NCBI GenBank assembly: GCA_024362935.1
Contig: JANCRA010000008.1
Coordinates: 33,450,557-33,514,556, forward strand
Source of the DNA: Setophaga petechia
Lineage: Eukaryota; Chordata; Aves; Passeriformes; Parulidae
Direction of reading: 5' to 3'
Length of the DNA: 64,000 nt
The notes under the pieces were generated by a model. That model had not been told where the DNA came from, made no database searches, and saw only the letters and a list, made by a program, of their open reading frames with translations. Positions within the stretch are counted from its first letter, which is position 1. Every line of letters begins with the position of its first letter. Positions 14,841 to 29,097 of the stretch are shown here, in pieces. The position numbers were made by a program, and so were the translations under genes.

Positions 14841-17800
14841 TACCCTCAAAGTAATTCTTTAAAATCAGAAACAAAGTTTTGTACTAAATACACCTCTACA
14901 TTAAGTTTGGTATTCTGGATAGAAAATGGTTACCTCTTAAATTGAGTATCATACCTAGGAACAAAATGCCCTAACCAACCTTTTATTATTTTCTAAAGAA
15001 CTGCCACTTTTGGCATCAGAAGTCTGTATTATTCCCCTTGAATAATTACTAAATTATTGGCTATTGTCAAATGAATTTGGCAGTGGGACAAAGGGTTTTG
15101 GAAATACTAAGTTTGATACTATTTGTAAAAACAACTAGATAGCTACAAAGGAAAATTAATTAAAGAATGCCCTGAAGGGCATCAGAGCACTGGTTGAATC
15201 TGTGTGGACACAGAATGCCTGTGGGAGGCTGACATGGAGAGAATGCAGCCACACTTTCACTGGTGTCTCACACCAGATTAGAGAGCAGCTAATTTACACC
15301 CAGCTCAAGGTGATTTTCTTGGCCACAAGAAGATGTGAGCAGAGGGGAACAAGGTTAGAACTAAAAAACGTTGAGAAATTTTAGATAGGAATGACTTTTA
15401 TGACAGTGATAAAAGAAAAGTGGTACACTTGGGCAGGGGTCACTGTGTACTGTCACTGCACAGGGGAGGATCAGAGGACGTTTGGGGACTGCAGGTCCAA
15501 CTGTGCAGCAGTGACGTCCCAAGGATATGAAACAGTGGAAGAGCCTGCATGGCTGGTTGTGGAGCTAAAATAGCCAGAGGTCTTCAGGTTAGGCAGTTTA
15601 TTTTTACATGTAATTTTCCCTGACCTTGATGCAGGACCTAGACTCGTGGACCTCTTTAGTTCTTTTACTGCCTTATGGCTGCACAAATTATATTTCCAGG
15701 GGTTAAATCACAAAGCTTGCTGCCTGAGGATGAGGTGATGGCATTGGGATCACAGAGTTTTTTGTGTAAACAGTCAATCAAAAAAATTAAGGAAATGGGG
15801 CCTCTCTAGTCCTGGTTAATCAGACAAATGCAGAGAGCTGGGTGATTACATGAATAGGTACTAAAATTTTTAATGAGTTAAGTTTTGAATTGGTCACAAT
15901 TTATTAAAGTTGAAACACTGGATTGACAACCTGGTTTGTGTAAATGGCTCATACCCTGGTTAAAACCACTTTCTTATATGTTATCCTTAGTTTTGCAGGA
16001 AAGGCTTCATTCAAAGTGCTAAAGTAAGGTGAACTGTGGCAAGTTTTTGGTTGATCCTGACTTGTATGGTCACTTACCTCTGACAACCCCTGCCCTGTGT
16101 CTGTGTCCATCAGATGACCTAAGATATGGGGACAAGGAGGGGCAGAAAGGATAAGATGCTTTCAAATAGTCATTGGTGACACAGTTTTGGAGGGTTGCAT
16201 TGCCATAATGAGCAGCTTTGGTAAGGGAGGTTCATGCCCTTGTGTCCAGCTTCTTGGAGGGGGCAGCACCCCACTGCCTCCAGCCATCCGGGCTGTGGAT
16301 GCATGGATGAAATTTGGTGTGTGTGAGATTACCAATAGCAGTTTAGGCATCCTGATATTGATGATTCCCAGTGTTTCAAGATTCAACTGGACAAAGCCAG
16401 CAGCAGCTAAGTCTGACCTCAGGGCTGTGGTCAGGAGGTTGGGCTGAGACATCCTGAATGATGCTGTGAGCCTGTGGCCAAGCACTGGGCTGCTCTGCAG
16501 CTACCTCCAGGTAACATTGTTTCTATACCTTATTTTCCTCTCTCTTTTCATTTCCTTTTTGCTTTCCTGATCACTTTTTTAACTTCCCTGTTACATCCCT
16601 TTCCCCACTTTCCCCTACCTCCACTCTGATAAACAGCCTGCACCAAATCTCTTTTTCCTCACTGTTCCCAGTTTTCTGCATCCCGCCTCAACTTTGCTAT
16701 TGGTGACATCCTCAGCCTTGGAGAGCATTACCAAAGTGGATCCCCAGGTCCTGGGAGGTTCAGAGTGCCCAAAAGTCCCAGCACATCCTTCAGCTGTCAT
16801 GTCTGCCCCTTGCTCACACACCTTCCCCTCAGTTCCCTGTGAAACTGAGTTTCTCCACTGTCACCTGTCACGACCGGCAATTTCTCCAGGTCCTGCTGAG
16901 AGAGATGGCACCAGCTCAGGCCAGGAACCAGCTGTCTACCTGCAGCCATTAGAAATCATCTCATTCCTTCCCTCCAGTTTACTCCCTAAGTCATCTGCCT
17001 CTCCCTCTGCCCCTGTCTTCCTCCCCCACATTTTACTCTTATTATTTAATGTGGTTTTCTTCACAGAATATTCAGCATGTGCAGAAAGACAGTGTTAACA
17101 AATATTTAAAGAGGTGGAGGAAGGAAGGACATTATAGTTGCCAGATACTCTGCATATCCTGTGTACTGAGGTCATCACAATTGGAAGAAACCCTGACCAT
17201 CCTGTTAATTTTAAATTTCAGTCTCAGTGGTCATCCGATATCTATGTGGACATGTAACACTCACAGCAAAAATGTCTCCCAAAGCTGGAAGGCTGCAGAA
17301 TCTGAAAAATAATCAGCATCACTTTAGCAAGACCTGCAAGTCACTAAATATTTGAACAAATTTCTCTGAGGATTTTAATTATATTTAAAGAGCAATTCTT
17401 CTTGCGCACATGACAACAAGAATGGTGTCTTCTGTGCCAGTAAATATGCATCTAGGCTATATTTTAAATAAATTATGCATATTTAGAAATTAAAATAAAT
17501 TATTTCTTTGTTTTGGAGTTGTTAGCATCACAATACTGATGTAAAATAACCCACCTATAATTAGATCTTTTACCTTCCCTCGAATGAGATCACATCTCTA
17601 AATGGTAATTTTTGGATATATTGCCAATACAAAACTTAAGTGCACCTCACTTTTTTTCAACAGCACATTAACTATGTATCTTCTCAGTTTTACTTGAAGT
17701 GACTGGGGATTTTTGTCTTAAAAATTCCCTACTGTAGGCAAGACTCATAAACTAAGGTGCTCACAACAAATTATTTTTCTACTGCAAGTGCACTTGGGAC

Positions 17801-17956
17801 AAGAATCGATGTTATTTGTAATCAGGAAGCCAGTCAGAAACACTTAAGCCACTTCACAGTTTTCAGTATAGTTTAAATGGCTTAATAAAAAGTAGGATAC
17901 AATTGCTGGTGCAGAAAAATGGAAACCTTTTCTCCTATGGGAACTTAATTAGTGAA

Positions 17957-17998
17957 ACAAAAAAAAAAAAAAAGAAAAAAAACCCAACAAAACCCCCC
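17957..17998. repeat. A-rich tract
   Basis: A long run of A, with one G interruption, passes into A/C-rich sequence. It could be the tail of an old retroposed copy, but I recognise no body upstream. Confidence 0.7.
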
Positions 17999-20900
17999 TA
18001 ATTTGACAGCTCTCTGGCAGGCTTTGCAGGGCTGGCTATGTAAGAACTGTTTGACCTGCTGTAAACTCAGCAGATCCAAAATGCATCTGAGAGACAGGGA
18101 AGGTACCAAGGTTCATTCTCACACTTGCTTAAAACCTATCTGTTCAAACTTACATCTTCGAGAACACATAAACCCTCATTTAAGAAAATAAAAAGAATTT
18201 AAGTGGATTTTGGCCAAATTAACTTTCTTTTACTGAATGGTACCCAAAATACCTATTTTGGTATTTTGTAGTTACCTTTCTGTAACTACATCTATGCAAC
18301 GCTGCATTATTTCAGTCTCTTTAAGGCAAGAATTGTTCTCCTGTAGACATTTTGACTTAAGGCTCCTTAAACCAGGAAAATTGGATCAACTCCTAAGTAT
18401 TTTACAGCTTTACATTTCAGCAGCAAGATGTCAAAGCAGCTTTGCTTGGCACATTGATTAACTCCCATGTCAAGGAACAAGAACAGACCACAAAGGCTTT
18501 AGATAAATACAAGAAGAAAGCTGTTAAATGTGTTTAAGGATGTTTATTTACCTGTGTCAGAGTACTACAAGGCAAGGCATACACAACTGTAAAAACCAGC
18601 AGCTCCAACAGATGAGTAACATGTCACTGCATGTCACAAAATCAGAGATGTTTTGGAGACGGTGAACACATCACGTGTGTTTTGGAGGAGAGTCTAAAAC
18701 ACTACCATGCTGAAATTTCCCAAAAGCATTAATAATCAGCTAAGGTTTAGGAGCCAAAGTGCTTCTCATCTAAACTCATTCCTGCTAATTAAGCTGAGAA
18801 AGTGAGCAGAATCCATGAGGCAAGCACATAATGCTCTTATGGCAAAAGAAAGGGGCTATTAATTTTCTGCTAGTAATACACAAAGGAATATGTTTCCATG
18901 CTCCAAACTATCAAATCAATCGTGTACAAAAAGAGGCCAGCAATTCTTCTTCTTTGGGATTTATTCTCTTCTGAAACTGTCAACCCAGGCCTAGGCAGGA
19001 GCCCAGAGTGAACTAGGACAAGGGACACGGATGAGAAAAATAGCATCAAACTTTCTTTGCAGCATGGCAGCAGATACTGCAGCAGATCAGTCACACAAAT
19101 GGTCTGTTTATAAGCTGCTGATCAATATGAGCTGATGGTGATTTTGGGAGAGTGTTTCCTCTAAAACCCAGGGGGAAAAAAGTCTGTACATGCAGGTGAA
19201 AAATGTTTACAGTAACAGCAATAAAAATACCTGTAGGGTTTTGAAGCAAGAATGAATTGCCTTTAATACTGGTACCTCATTTTTTTGTAAACTTTTTTTA
19301 CCGTATCAGAAGTTGTTATCCTAACTGAAACCAAAGCAAACAGTGAGGTTGCTGACATTTGCAGAAGACAGATTCTGATGTCTGTTCCACACTGTGTATG
19401 TCCCAGAGAAGCTACAGAACAGCACTGTTGTTGTGCAGTTCCCTTCAGGTTTCTGCAGGAAATCTCTCTTGCAGTCTTGGAAAGTACTTATTTTACAACA
19501 TTGCTGTGGCCTTTGCTATTGCAGCTGATGATCTACTGATTAATTTTAAATTAGTAGAATTTAAAAGCAAGATGTTCTTTCCCTATTAAACATGGCAGTT
19601 AATAATATGGTATGTGATGACAAATTTTGTAAGGGTAATTTTGGGTGAAAGATAATTTGCCTTCATTCAGAGGTTGTTTAACAGCTTTCCCTCTGATGAT
19701 AAAAAATATTTATATTGATATATAAAATACATTTCAAGGGCATTTCTCTGCCCTTGTTTATTAGTTTCTTCAGGAAAAAGATGATTCTGTTTTACATCTC
19801 TGGAAAATCCCTAACTGTTGTTTATAAACAATCTGTAAATATTTCACTTACAACACACTTCCCTTTCATTTATTTTCATTTACCATTTGTTTGGTATTGG
19901 CAGTGGTGACTGTGGGTGTGGGATGTGTTAGCTTCAGATTACTTTCATAAGAGTAGTCTGTCTCTCCCATGACTTCTCAGGTCCAGAAGCAGTTTGCAAT
20001 ATCAGGATACAGGGGAAGCTGAAAGGGTGGGTGTGCACGCACTGGCTTTCCATAACAAACCTTCTGCTGTGCAAACACAGCAAAAGGTCTCTGGGTTTAA
20101 AATTCTTGGCAACCTGTGCAGCTAAATACACACTGAGAACAGATGCTCAGGAGAGACTGAGTAATTGCTGTGGCTGGTGCCTGCAAAGCAGAGGAGAACA
20201 GGGGTAGGGAGAGGAGTATGATAACCTGATGAGTGGTGTGGGCAAGTCCCACACATCTCCAGATTTTGTTGTGGGGCTATGTATCCTAGTGAGTGCACAG
20301 ATGTGTTGGGGAGCTTTGCATATGTTTCTCTGTCACAGTTCTGTGGCACTGACCTTGTGGGTGCTTTACCTATAAATATGAGTTTAGCAAATGGAGGTTT
20401 GGCACTGAGGTCAAAGGCAGAATAAACAAGAGAGCAAAAGTCAGCAATGAAACCATGACAGGTTGCAGCAGGAAATTTGAATCACAGACATTCAGGTAGT
20501 CTGGTCTATGAATTTAGGAAACTGTAGCTTGTCCTCCCTGCACTGCACAAAAGTGACAGGTCCCACACAGGGTCAGCATGGGCTTTTGGGCAAAGATGAA
20601 ACAAAGCTGTTAAACACACTTTCTGTGGGTGCTGGTCACTTAAACTGAAGTAAATTATTTTTTTAAACAGAGCTTTTTTCTATGCAGTAAGAGGAATTTG
20701 TGGGCTGAGGGAGCATGATATTTGGCCTGAGCCAGAACATGCTGCTTCAAAAGTCTCAGCTATTGCAGATACGTCCCCAGTGCCATGCTGTAAAGATACA
20801 TCCTTAGTTTTTTATGCTGCCACAATAATCTGGAAGGGTTTGCCCTCAGCACATATGCATCTTGTGTTCTTTCTAACCCCCATTTGAGTGTACAGAAGTG

Positions 20901-23900
20901 GGGCTGACTAGTTTCAGTACCTGTTTGCTGCAACTTTCTGCATGAACATGTTTCAGTGAAACAACACTTGACATTTGCTAAACACTCTGCTCCTTCCTGT
21001 GCTCTAGTAGCAAAGCTAAGCAATTCTTACAAGTGTTTAATCATAGAGGGGTAGGATATTCCCAGGTATTACTTTTGAAAATAGACATTACACATCAGCC
21101 ACAATTGTAAATAAAATATTGAAATGTATGTTATAAAACTACTTAGATGTCTGTTCAGTAATTGGTAGTGTAGAATTTTCATTTATTATAACTGCCAAGT
21201 GGAAGATTAAGTTAAAAAGTCAATCTGAGTGAGCCCCTTAGTAATGAATCCCATTACAATATTGTTTTTATAATGCTGTCACCTAGTAAACTTCAATCTC
21301 TGTGTAGTATACAATGCCTATTGAGATACTCAGAGGGTGAGAGGAGATTGAATTTAATCTTCTGGTGGCTTGCAAGGATCCTGGACCCAGGGGCACAAAG
21401 AACAGTAGCAGGAAAACAAACACTTCACTTACCTGCACACTCCCCTTTCCCTCTGCCTTGCAGAGGCACACAGCATCACAGATAAGGGCAAGTGACTGCT
21501 GGCTGTGTGGCTTCATTGTGGAAACCAATAGCAGTAAAAGTTGTGGGTGAAGAAAAGAAATGTGTTGGTGAAAATACTCCAGCTTTAGTAAAGTATTTAC
21601 TAATTGAAAAGATGGATGACTGTATTTCAGGAAATTAGCAGGGGACTGTACAAGAGGTAAAATCTACTGTGATTTCCTTTAACAGTCTTAACATTTTCTC
21701 CTTACTGGTTAAGAATTACATTAAGAACTATTGCATAACTTGTATATTCAGTATATGGTCATTTAAACTAGTACACACTTTCATTTGAATTTTGTGATGA
21801 TACACTAAAATATTTTGCAGCTACACTAGGAAAAAGTGAGTGTTTTGAGCTAATAGGCTACTTCTGCTTTACTGGCACAACGGAGAAGGATTCAAAGTTG
21901 TTAACCCTCAATAGTTACTATGGTTTCATGTGTATGTTCTTTAGGGTTATTGTGCAATGTAACACAATTTTATTATTATGCTTCCAGTACACAACACGTA
22001 CTGCACAGCCAATGTATCTATCATAAATTTTTCTCTGTTATTCAGGATCAGTGCCTGCAGGCTGACCTGTCAGGATGAATTCCAAGCAAGTCAGCAATTA
22101 AATATCTGGGAACATCCATCCAATCAGCAATAGCTCAGTTAATTCAGTAGGATTTTTGCCATGACCTACTGATTCTGTGGGATTACCCATAGGCTCTGAA
22201 GGACATTTTTTTCGGTTCTCAGAAACCACAAGGCATAGCCAATCCAACAGCTCATTCCTCTGCCTGCTGCAGCCACTTCATTGCTATGTTAATCTAACAA
22301 AAATTTGTGTTGAATCTGTTTCCTGCTCACACACAAAAACTTTGAGTTATTTGGCTTCAGCCAGAGTTAATATTATCCTCTTAGGGGCTATGTGGATTTG
22401 GTATGAGTCATAGTTGTTTGACATATGGCACTGGAAAAAAAATCACTAGACATCTAGCCAAATTTGCTGGTTATCAAGGAAAGTTGGTAAACTTGTGAGC
22501 ATTGTTTGGAAGTTTTTCTTCCCATTTTATAGTATGTCACTGAAGCTATGTAAAAAGTGATGCATGATGTACACAAGAGCACTATGAAAACTTATACTTG
22601 CTCTTTGTAAAGATCACCTGAACAACTTAGGTTATGAATACAGAAAAAACATGATATTGTTCAGGAAAAAAAACCAAAGAAACTGCATTTCCAGCTACTT
22701 TTCATCTATTTTTCATTCAGGGTAAAATATCTGTCATTGCAATGCTGCAACAATGTAGTGGGAAGCATTAGATAACCACAAAACAGTTTTGAAGCAAAGT
22801 CATAATTCACAGGACGGATTTTTATGTGGTGATCAATCCCTCTCAAAATGGAGCATCAGCAGATCTGAGGCAGCAGACATCACTGTGTAGGGTTATTATG
22901 ATCCCTTCTGCTGTCATTAAACTCAAGCTCTCTTCTGAATGTTATAAATTCTAAACAAACTACAAAAGGGAAGAGACTTTTCCATTTCCAGTGAAGTGAG
23001 CTTAGGTTTTCTGTACTTCTATCTGAAGTAAGAAACCTTGTTATACTTTTTTTTAGGAATTACCATACAATTTTCCAGTGTCCTCCAAGACATGCATGTT
23101 TCATGGCCAACACATGTAACTACAAACTGTAAGTGGAACCACAACAATGAAGATTAACAATTAAATAATACTTTCAGATGTAAATAATCCTTATCTACCA
23201 AGAGTTCTGACAGAAAAAATACTTAAAGTATCTAATCAAGTTTTCCTCCTTTATTTTGTTGTCTACTCCTTGAGTTTGATTAGAAACAGGTAATAAAATT
23301 TTCTTTCCCTTTATTTTATAGGCTTTTACTTGCAGTGCTACTTTTTTTTTTAAACAGATGCATATAAATCTTCAATTTCTAGTCAAGTGATTTATCCAAG
23401 ATTCTGAGTTTATGAGTTTGTAGGCTTTGTGACTGTGATAAAAATCAGAGCATATTGGCACGTAATTCAAAGCCTAAACAGATCAATAAGGAAAAGGATT
23501 AGAAATGTTTTTCAAGAGCCTTAAGCCATGATTAGTGAATAGGCAATGTTTGGTTGCAATACAACAAACAACCACTTCATAGAAGATGTGTCTGAAAAAG
23601 CCCCATTTTCCTAAAAGTATAATGCTTTTTCAAAGTCTTAAATTCTGTGGTTCTAAAATAAAGAAATATCCTTTGAAATGTAAGATTTATTCCTTACAAA
23701 GAATCTTCCTTGTTGGAGTTTTCATTGAAAACACTGAAGATGAAAAGAGTTCTTATATGCATCATGTCTAGAAGAGTCATCAGGGACCCAAGGAAGACAG
23801 AAAGACATAGGGACAGAAGGATTTTTGGAATAGGTAAGGCTGGACCTAAGAATTCTGCTAACACTTTCAAAGTCTCAGGAGAGCAGATAATGAGAAATCC

Positions 23901-24644
23901 ATTTATATTTATTAAAAAGGTTACTGAATTACTGGTCTTCTAGAGTAGATAGAAAATAGAAACTTTTAGAAGTTTTATATTTCACAGTTCTTTACTAAGT
24001 TCTGAAGTGCAATCAGAGGTAATAACTTTAAAAATAATAATGTAAATATTAATAATTTAAATAGCTACTAAGAATATTATTTACAGAAGCCTGAAAATAA
24101 GTTTCACAGGCCACGGAAGTTCAGGTAGTAGCAGAAAGACAAAGAGTTGTATCACTGAAACAATTGAATGAACATATATTTTTATATATGAGTGAGCACA
24201 TCAGGCACTGAGTACTGCCATTGGTTACCCAGGCAGGGAAGGCTGGCTCTTACCAGTTCTGCATGGAAGCAGTAACAGGGCAAGTAGTAACAGAGCAGAA
24301 GACAGAGAAAAGTGGGAAAACCAGTTGCTCAGGGTATGCGTTAGTCTATTTCAAATTTAGACTGAGAATGTTCACAGCCTTCAGCACTGGTGGATGAAGA
24401 ATTCATTAACACATACAGCATACAACTGCAGCTGCTCATGAAGGATAAATGCTGAATATGGCAGGAGCTGTTTCCAGTAAAGCAATTAATTGTACTTTTG
24501 TTGATCACTCAATTGCAGACTGGCACCAGGAGGACCAAAAAGTAACATGGCAGAATATGATAAAAATTTTATGGGATAAAATCTCTTATTCTTTACTCTC
24601 AAGTAAATTCTCTCTAATACCTGTATTTGCTCATCTTGACCTAG

Positions 24645-24705
24645 CTTGAGTGGGGATCCTGGACATGGCGACCTCCAGAGGTCCCTTCCAACCTTAACTG
24701 TCATC
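24645..24705 (+). mobile_element. CR1 LINE 3'-end fragment
   Basis: The stretch containing GACCTCCAGAGGTCCCTTCC followed by AACCTTAACTGTC matches the well-known 3' end of avian CR1 elements in sense orientation. Only about 60 bases are recognisable, so this is a 5'-truncated or decayed copy. Confidence 0.7.
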
Positions 24706-25721
24706 TCAGAGCCTTTCCCTTCAGTGACAAGGGTCAGCAACTTCTACCCCCAGTGAAGCCCTTGGAAAAGCTGAGTTGAGGTGTGAATATTCTCAGTTCA
24801 GTTGAAAAAAGAAGAGACAATTTCTCCTGGGCTGAGCCTGGGAATTTTAGACAAAAGAATTCAAACAATTATTATCTCTCTCTCTGTAACCATTGTTAAT
24901 AGTTATCATTCTTTACAGTGTGCTATTCATAGCCACTAATAATGTGAGATGTTTTCTACTTTGAGACTAATCCAGTCCCACTTAGCAAGTAGAAAACTTT
25001 GAGACTACTCCAGACTTTTATAGCAAGAGACTATAAAGCTCTCTGCTTCTTGCTAATAAAGATTCTTCTTGACTCTTCTGATCTACCTGAAGACAGAAGT
25101 CTTTCTGTTCCTGACTCAACAGCATCATTGGAGTGCTTCCTCCACTGGCACCCAGGAGCTCACCAGGGCTCCCCCACTGTAGTGTGGGGTTGCCTATTTT
25201 CCAGGTGTCCATCTTTAGTACACTGGTCCCATATCACACATTGACCCTGAGGTTCAAACCCACTTCCAGCACTTCCAGTTCCTCTACTCAGCTGTGCAGG
25301 GCTGTGTAGAATCCTTGGTGCCTACCCTGGGACCAGATATACCAGGAAGAGTGCCAAGGATTTCAGTAGCACTGAACATTGCCCAGATTTTCTGACACCT
25401 CCTGAAGGCATGTGCCTTGTGTTAATCCAGCCAGTGTCTGGTGAAGACCATGGTGCTTTGGGGGCTTGGAGGCTCCATGTCTCCTCTCAGGTGCCCCCTG
25501 GACAGCTCACCACAGTTTTCCCCTGGCATCTCACCCCAGGTGGCTTGAAAGCTGGGGAGTTGCTGAGGAGATCCATGTGGGCTTCCCCCACAGCTCTCTG
25601 GGCTTTTCTCTCCTCTTCTTTTCTCAGCACCAGAAAAGCTCCAGCACTCTGCATGGCTCTCTTGGCAGGACATGGCTTTGGGCACCATTAAGCCAGACCT
25701 GCAGGAGCAAGGAACAGCAGC

Positions 25722-26121
25722 ATGAGCCACAGGCAGGCCTGCAGGAGCCATCAATGCCCTCTCTCCCTGGAAGATGTTGAGGACAGCCTGTGTGCCCTTC
25801 TGCCTCCATGGGTTCTGCTCTGCCTGCACCCAGCACTGGGCCAGACAGAGTGCCGTGTGCCTGCTCTGCGGGCAGCCATTCCAGCTGCTCCTGTGCTTGG
25901 TGCCAGCAGACAGCCACTGTAAAGAGTACATGGCCCCTCACAGCACCACTGCCACAGCACCAGGCCCAGAGGGAGGCACAGTGCCCAGCTGGAAGCTGCA
26001 CTGGCAGAGCACATTGGCCAGCTTGGTGCTTTGCTGGCTCTTGCCCTCAATAAGCATTCAGATGCTTTCCAAGGGTTGTTTTTTTTTATTATTTTCAACA
26101 CCAGAGACCCACCCACTCTAG
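25722..26121 (+). pseudogene. Degenerate RING-finger (C3HC4) sequence, frameshifted
   Basis: An ATG at 25,722 opens a frame that reaches CPLSLEDVEDS, which resembles the first half of a C3HC4 RING (CPIC-LE type) with the second cysteine replaced by serine. The rest of the RING is in another frame. From about 25,783 it reads VPFCLHGFCSACTQHWARQS, then a CLLC pair followed by GQPF. That gives the CxHxxCxxC core and final CxxC pair with normal spacing. A frameshift is therefore needed near 25,775–25,785 to join the halves. The arrangement, a RING at the extreme N-terminus followed by a short tail, is like RING proteins (Topors-like) that I recall as multi-copy in songbirds. There is no clear intron, which suggests a retrocopy. 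Family assignment is inference. The missing cysteine and the frameshift make it a likely pseudogene. Confidence 0.5.
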
Positions 26122-29055
26122 GCAATGTTTTCCAACACTGTGTGGCAGTGAGCTGCCCCAAGCTGGGTATTTTTCAAACTGAGAATGAGCATTAGGAGCA
26201 GGGAGGTTGCTCCTCTGTCCACCACCAGTAGACACATAGAGGGGGAGAGAACACAGTGCATGTCACAGTGCATAGCTCTGACTGAACTTTTCTGGCTCCT
26301 TGAATTCCTTAAAGTTGTTATTCCCATAACTGTGGGTGCTTTGGGGCCTTCTGCATCCAAAAAGATAAAGCATTCCATTGGGTTCCTCACTTCTTTGCTT
26401 AGCTCCACTTTGGGGAATGGACTATTTTGTATCTTGCAGTATTTTTATGTTGTGTCTAATAGCTGCGGACACAGAATGCCACGGAGCTAAAACAGACCCT
26501 AAGACAAGAATCGGGTTTACTCAGATATCCTAGAAACACTATGTCATTTTAATTCTATCCCTAGAATCACTCTGAAATGAATGTGTAGTCCAAAGCAGTC
26601 ATAGTATAACCCCTCTTTCTCCCACCACACACCGTAAGTCAGAAGATGACTATAATGCTTTTTACAGCTTGAAGGAACGACCAAAAGCCACATTTAAATT
26701 TTGTTGTGACAGACGAGGAGAGACAAAGAGCATGAATCCAGCATCTTACTGCACCTGGCTCTTCTCTGATGTAATTTTCTTACACTTGTTTTATAGCTGT
26801 TCAGCACTTTTATTGCCCTCCAGTTTACAGAAAAATTATTCCCTGCTCTGGCTCTAAATGCTGTAGGAAAGGGTGAGATGCTGGAGAAAGGCCATTTACA
26901 AAGCTCCAGGGGATCTCCTGCTGTCCAGCAGGACATCCACATGGATATGACCCAGCAGCATGGAGCATGGTCACCTTGAGGTATTTGGGCTTGAGTGCCC
27001 CAAGGCATTTGGTAGCTGCCCTGTCCCAGGTGCTGGGGAATAACCACAGGCAGGAGACCTTGGCCTTGGTCTGTGCAAAGCAGACAAGTGCAATTATCAC
27101 TTTTTAATTTATTGGAAACCTTTGCCTGCATTTTCATGGGAATAAAAGTGCAGATTTCTGCTGCACAAAGTGTATGCAGGAAAATCCAAATCCCTACTTC
27201 AAATCTGAGTTTGCTGGAGCTGGTAGAAGGTCTTGGTACTTTACATGAGGCAGAAGAAAAACAGTGACACATTTTTTCCTCAGCCTTGGCCTCAGAAATG
27301 GGCAAACTATCTTGATTGAAGCTTTTGCAGTGTGGGGGAAAATGAACTGATAACAGATGCTCATTGTGTAAAATTTAATTCCAAGTTGTTAAAGAACTGT
27401 AAGCACAACTTTTTCTGCTTTTATAGCTGGTGCTCTCATTTTGTATTCATCAAACAATAATTGCTAATTCTGTGTGCCTTCTGTTCTCTCTGTATGCTTT
27501 TTGTTCTGTTCAAATTTCTAACAACACACAATGCCATCAAATTTGAAGCGCAGCAGCTGGAGACATAGAGAGTGTCGTTAGTGGAATGATTTTCACGCAA
27601 ATACCAGGCTCAGGAGCTAATTGGGAAGTTCACTTACCTGAAAGATGGAAAACTGCTTGGCAAATAATTGTCTTCACCAGGCCAGTACATTTGAGGCAGA
27701 CATATATCTCACTGCTCACAATAGTTTGACTTCCTTATCTGTCATTCATGAGAAGAGATGGACTACACTGGAGAAAAGCATTAAATCAAAGTGATTGAAG
27801 TCCATGACTCCTGCTCATGGGCAGCCTACAGATCTTTCTCCAGGTTCCTCTTTCACAATACCCCAGAGTCCCCAGGTGCTGCTATTGTGTGACCTCTGGC
27901 ACTGCCAGCAATGCTATGTGTGAAGGAAGATGAGGGGGAAGAAGAAGTACTTACTATCAGCCCAGGATGGCTGCCTACTGCCCTGGCTGGGCTTGCCAGG
28001 ACTGTGACTTTTGATGGACCACAGCTGTAAATGGCTTTTTCATCTAGTGCCAACACCTCTGAGATACCTGCTGGCTCACTTACAGAACTAATGTTTTACA
28101 AAGAGAAGCCAGAGCCTACCAAAATCAGCTTCAGGAACTGGAGATATAAATATTATGACTGGAAAATGCCATGATGCTCGAGTCGTCCCCATGGCTTTTT
28201 TGACTAAGTTACCTGTCCTACACTGTGGCTGGTCTGCATCTGATACTGGAGAGTCTCAGAGGGATTTTAGAGATAATGACTGCTGTCTGAGAAGGTCTGG
28301 ACAGCCAGGGAATTACAACTAAATTACAACTAAAACCAGTTTCTCTGCTGAATAGGAGCTAATCTGTTTAAACTGGGCAAGTTTGCATAGAAATGAGTAG
28401 TTCCTGAAAAGGTAAATATCAGTTGAAAGAGTACTCTTATATAACACATTTTCTATGCAAACTCCAGGTGCAATTACAGTAAAATTCAAACTTTAACAGA
28501 AGCATCAAAAATATGGGCTATATGAGCACACAGTTGCATGTGTTGATGCAGTTGCCTCTATTGAGTAGCAATGTCTGTGGAAATATTTGTGGACTCCATT
28601 AACTGGGACAAAAACTAATATATATTTGTTTAGCATTGCAGACTATCCTGACATTCTTCTCAGTAATGCATTTGGTGTTTGGCTTCTGAGGGTTGCACTG
28701 GAAAAGCACCCCCAACAAATAAAGATGTGAATTTGAAAAGTCAAGAATAAAACTGCATTAAAAAGTATTACATGGACACTCCTAGCCAGAATTTCAGTTT
28801 CCTTAATTCAATCTGCTTTAGTTCTCCTTGGAAATTAAATAAATTAAATTAGGACTACTTTAGGATTTTTTTTTAATTCTGAATGAGAATATCCAGATAA
28901 AAGTATAAAGAAATTAAACTAATACACCTTAAAAGACTCATTCACGTGCATTTTCTTGAGTTAGCCTCCAGAAACCCTACCTGATTCAGATGTGGAATTC
29001 AGGGAAGATTTTTAAAGGCTGACACCTGCAGCTCCTTCTTTTATAATTTACTTAT

Positions 29056-29097
29056 AATATCTGCTGACTGTGTTGTTGCCCACAGTCAGCAGATATT
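29056..29097. repeat. Perfect 17-bp hairpin, 8-nt loop
   Basis: AATATCTGCTGACTGTG at 29,056–29,072 is followed by TTGTTGCC and then by the exact reverse complement at 29,081–29,097. All 17 pairs match. The stem is short for a microRNA precursor, and no A-rich, GC-rich or terminator context suggests a defined function. Confidence 0.9.

Larger units (their letters stand above)
1..25721. other. Intergenic DNA, no gene recognised
   Basis: I could not recognise a protein-coding exon, tRNA or rRNA here on either strand. The open frames are short, often lack an ATG start and resemble no family I know. The longest, about 180 codons on the minus strand at 9,672–10,220, opens with TTG and is low in recognisable content. 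In other vertebrates the neighbour on this side of TIMM21 is CYB5A, but I saw no cytochrome b5 exon, including the HPGG haem-binding motif. Simple repeats and small duplications are listed separately. Conserved non-coding elements may be present but cannot be judged from one sequence. Confidence 0.6.

Noticed and set aside
14505..14945. 146-codon Lys/Pro/Gln-rich frame
   Set aside because: The composition comes from the A/C-rich low-complexity tract that it spans.
26694..27305. 203-codon open frame on the minus strand
   Set aside because: It resembles no family, shows no splice or start context and overlaps other spurious frames.
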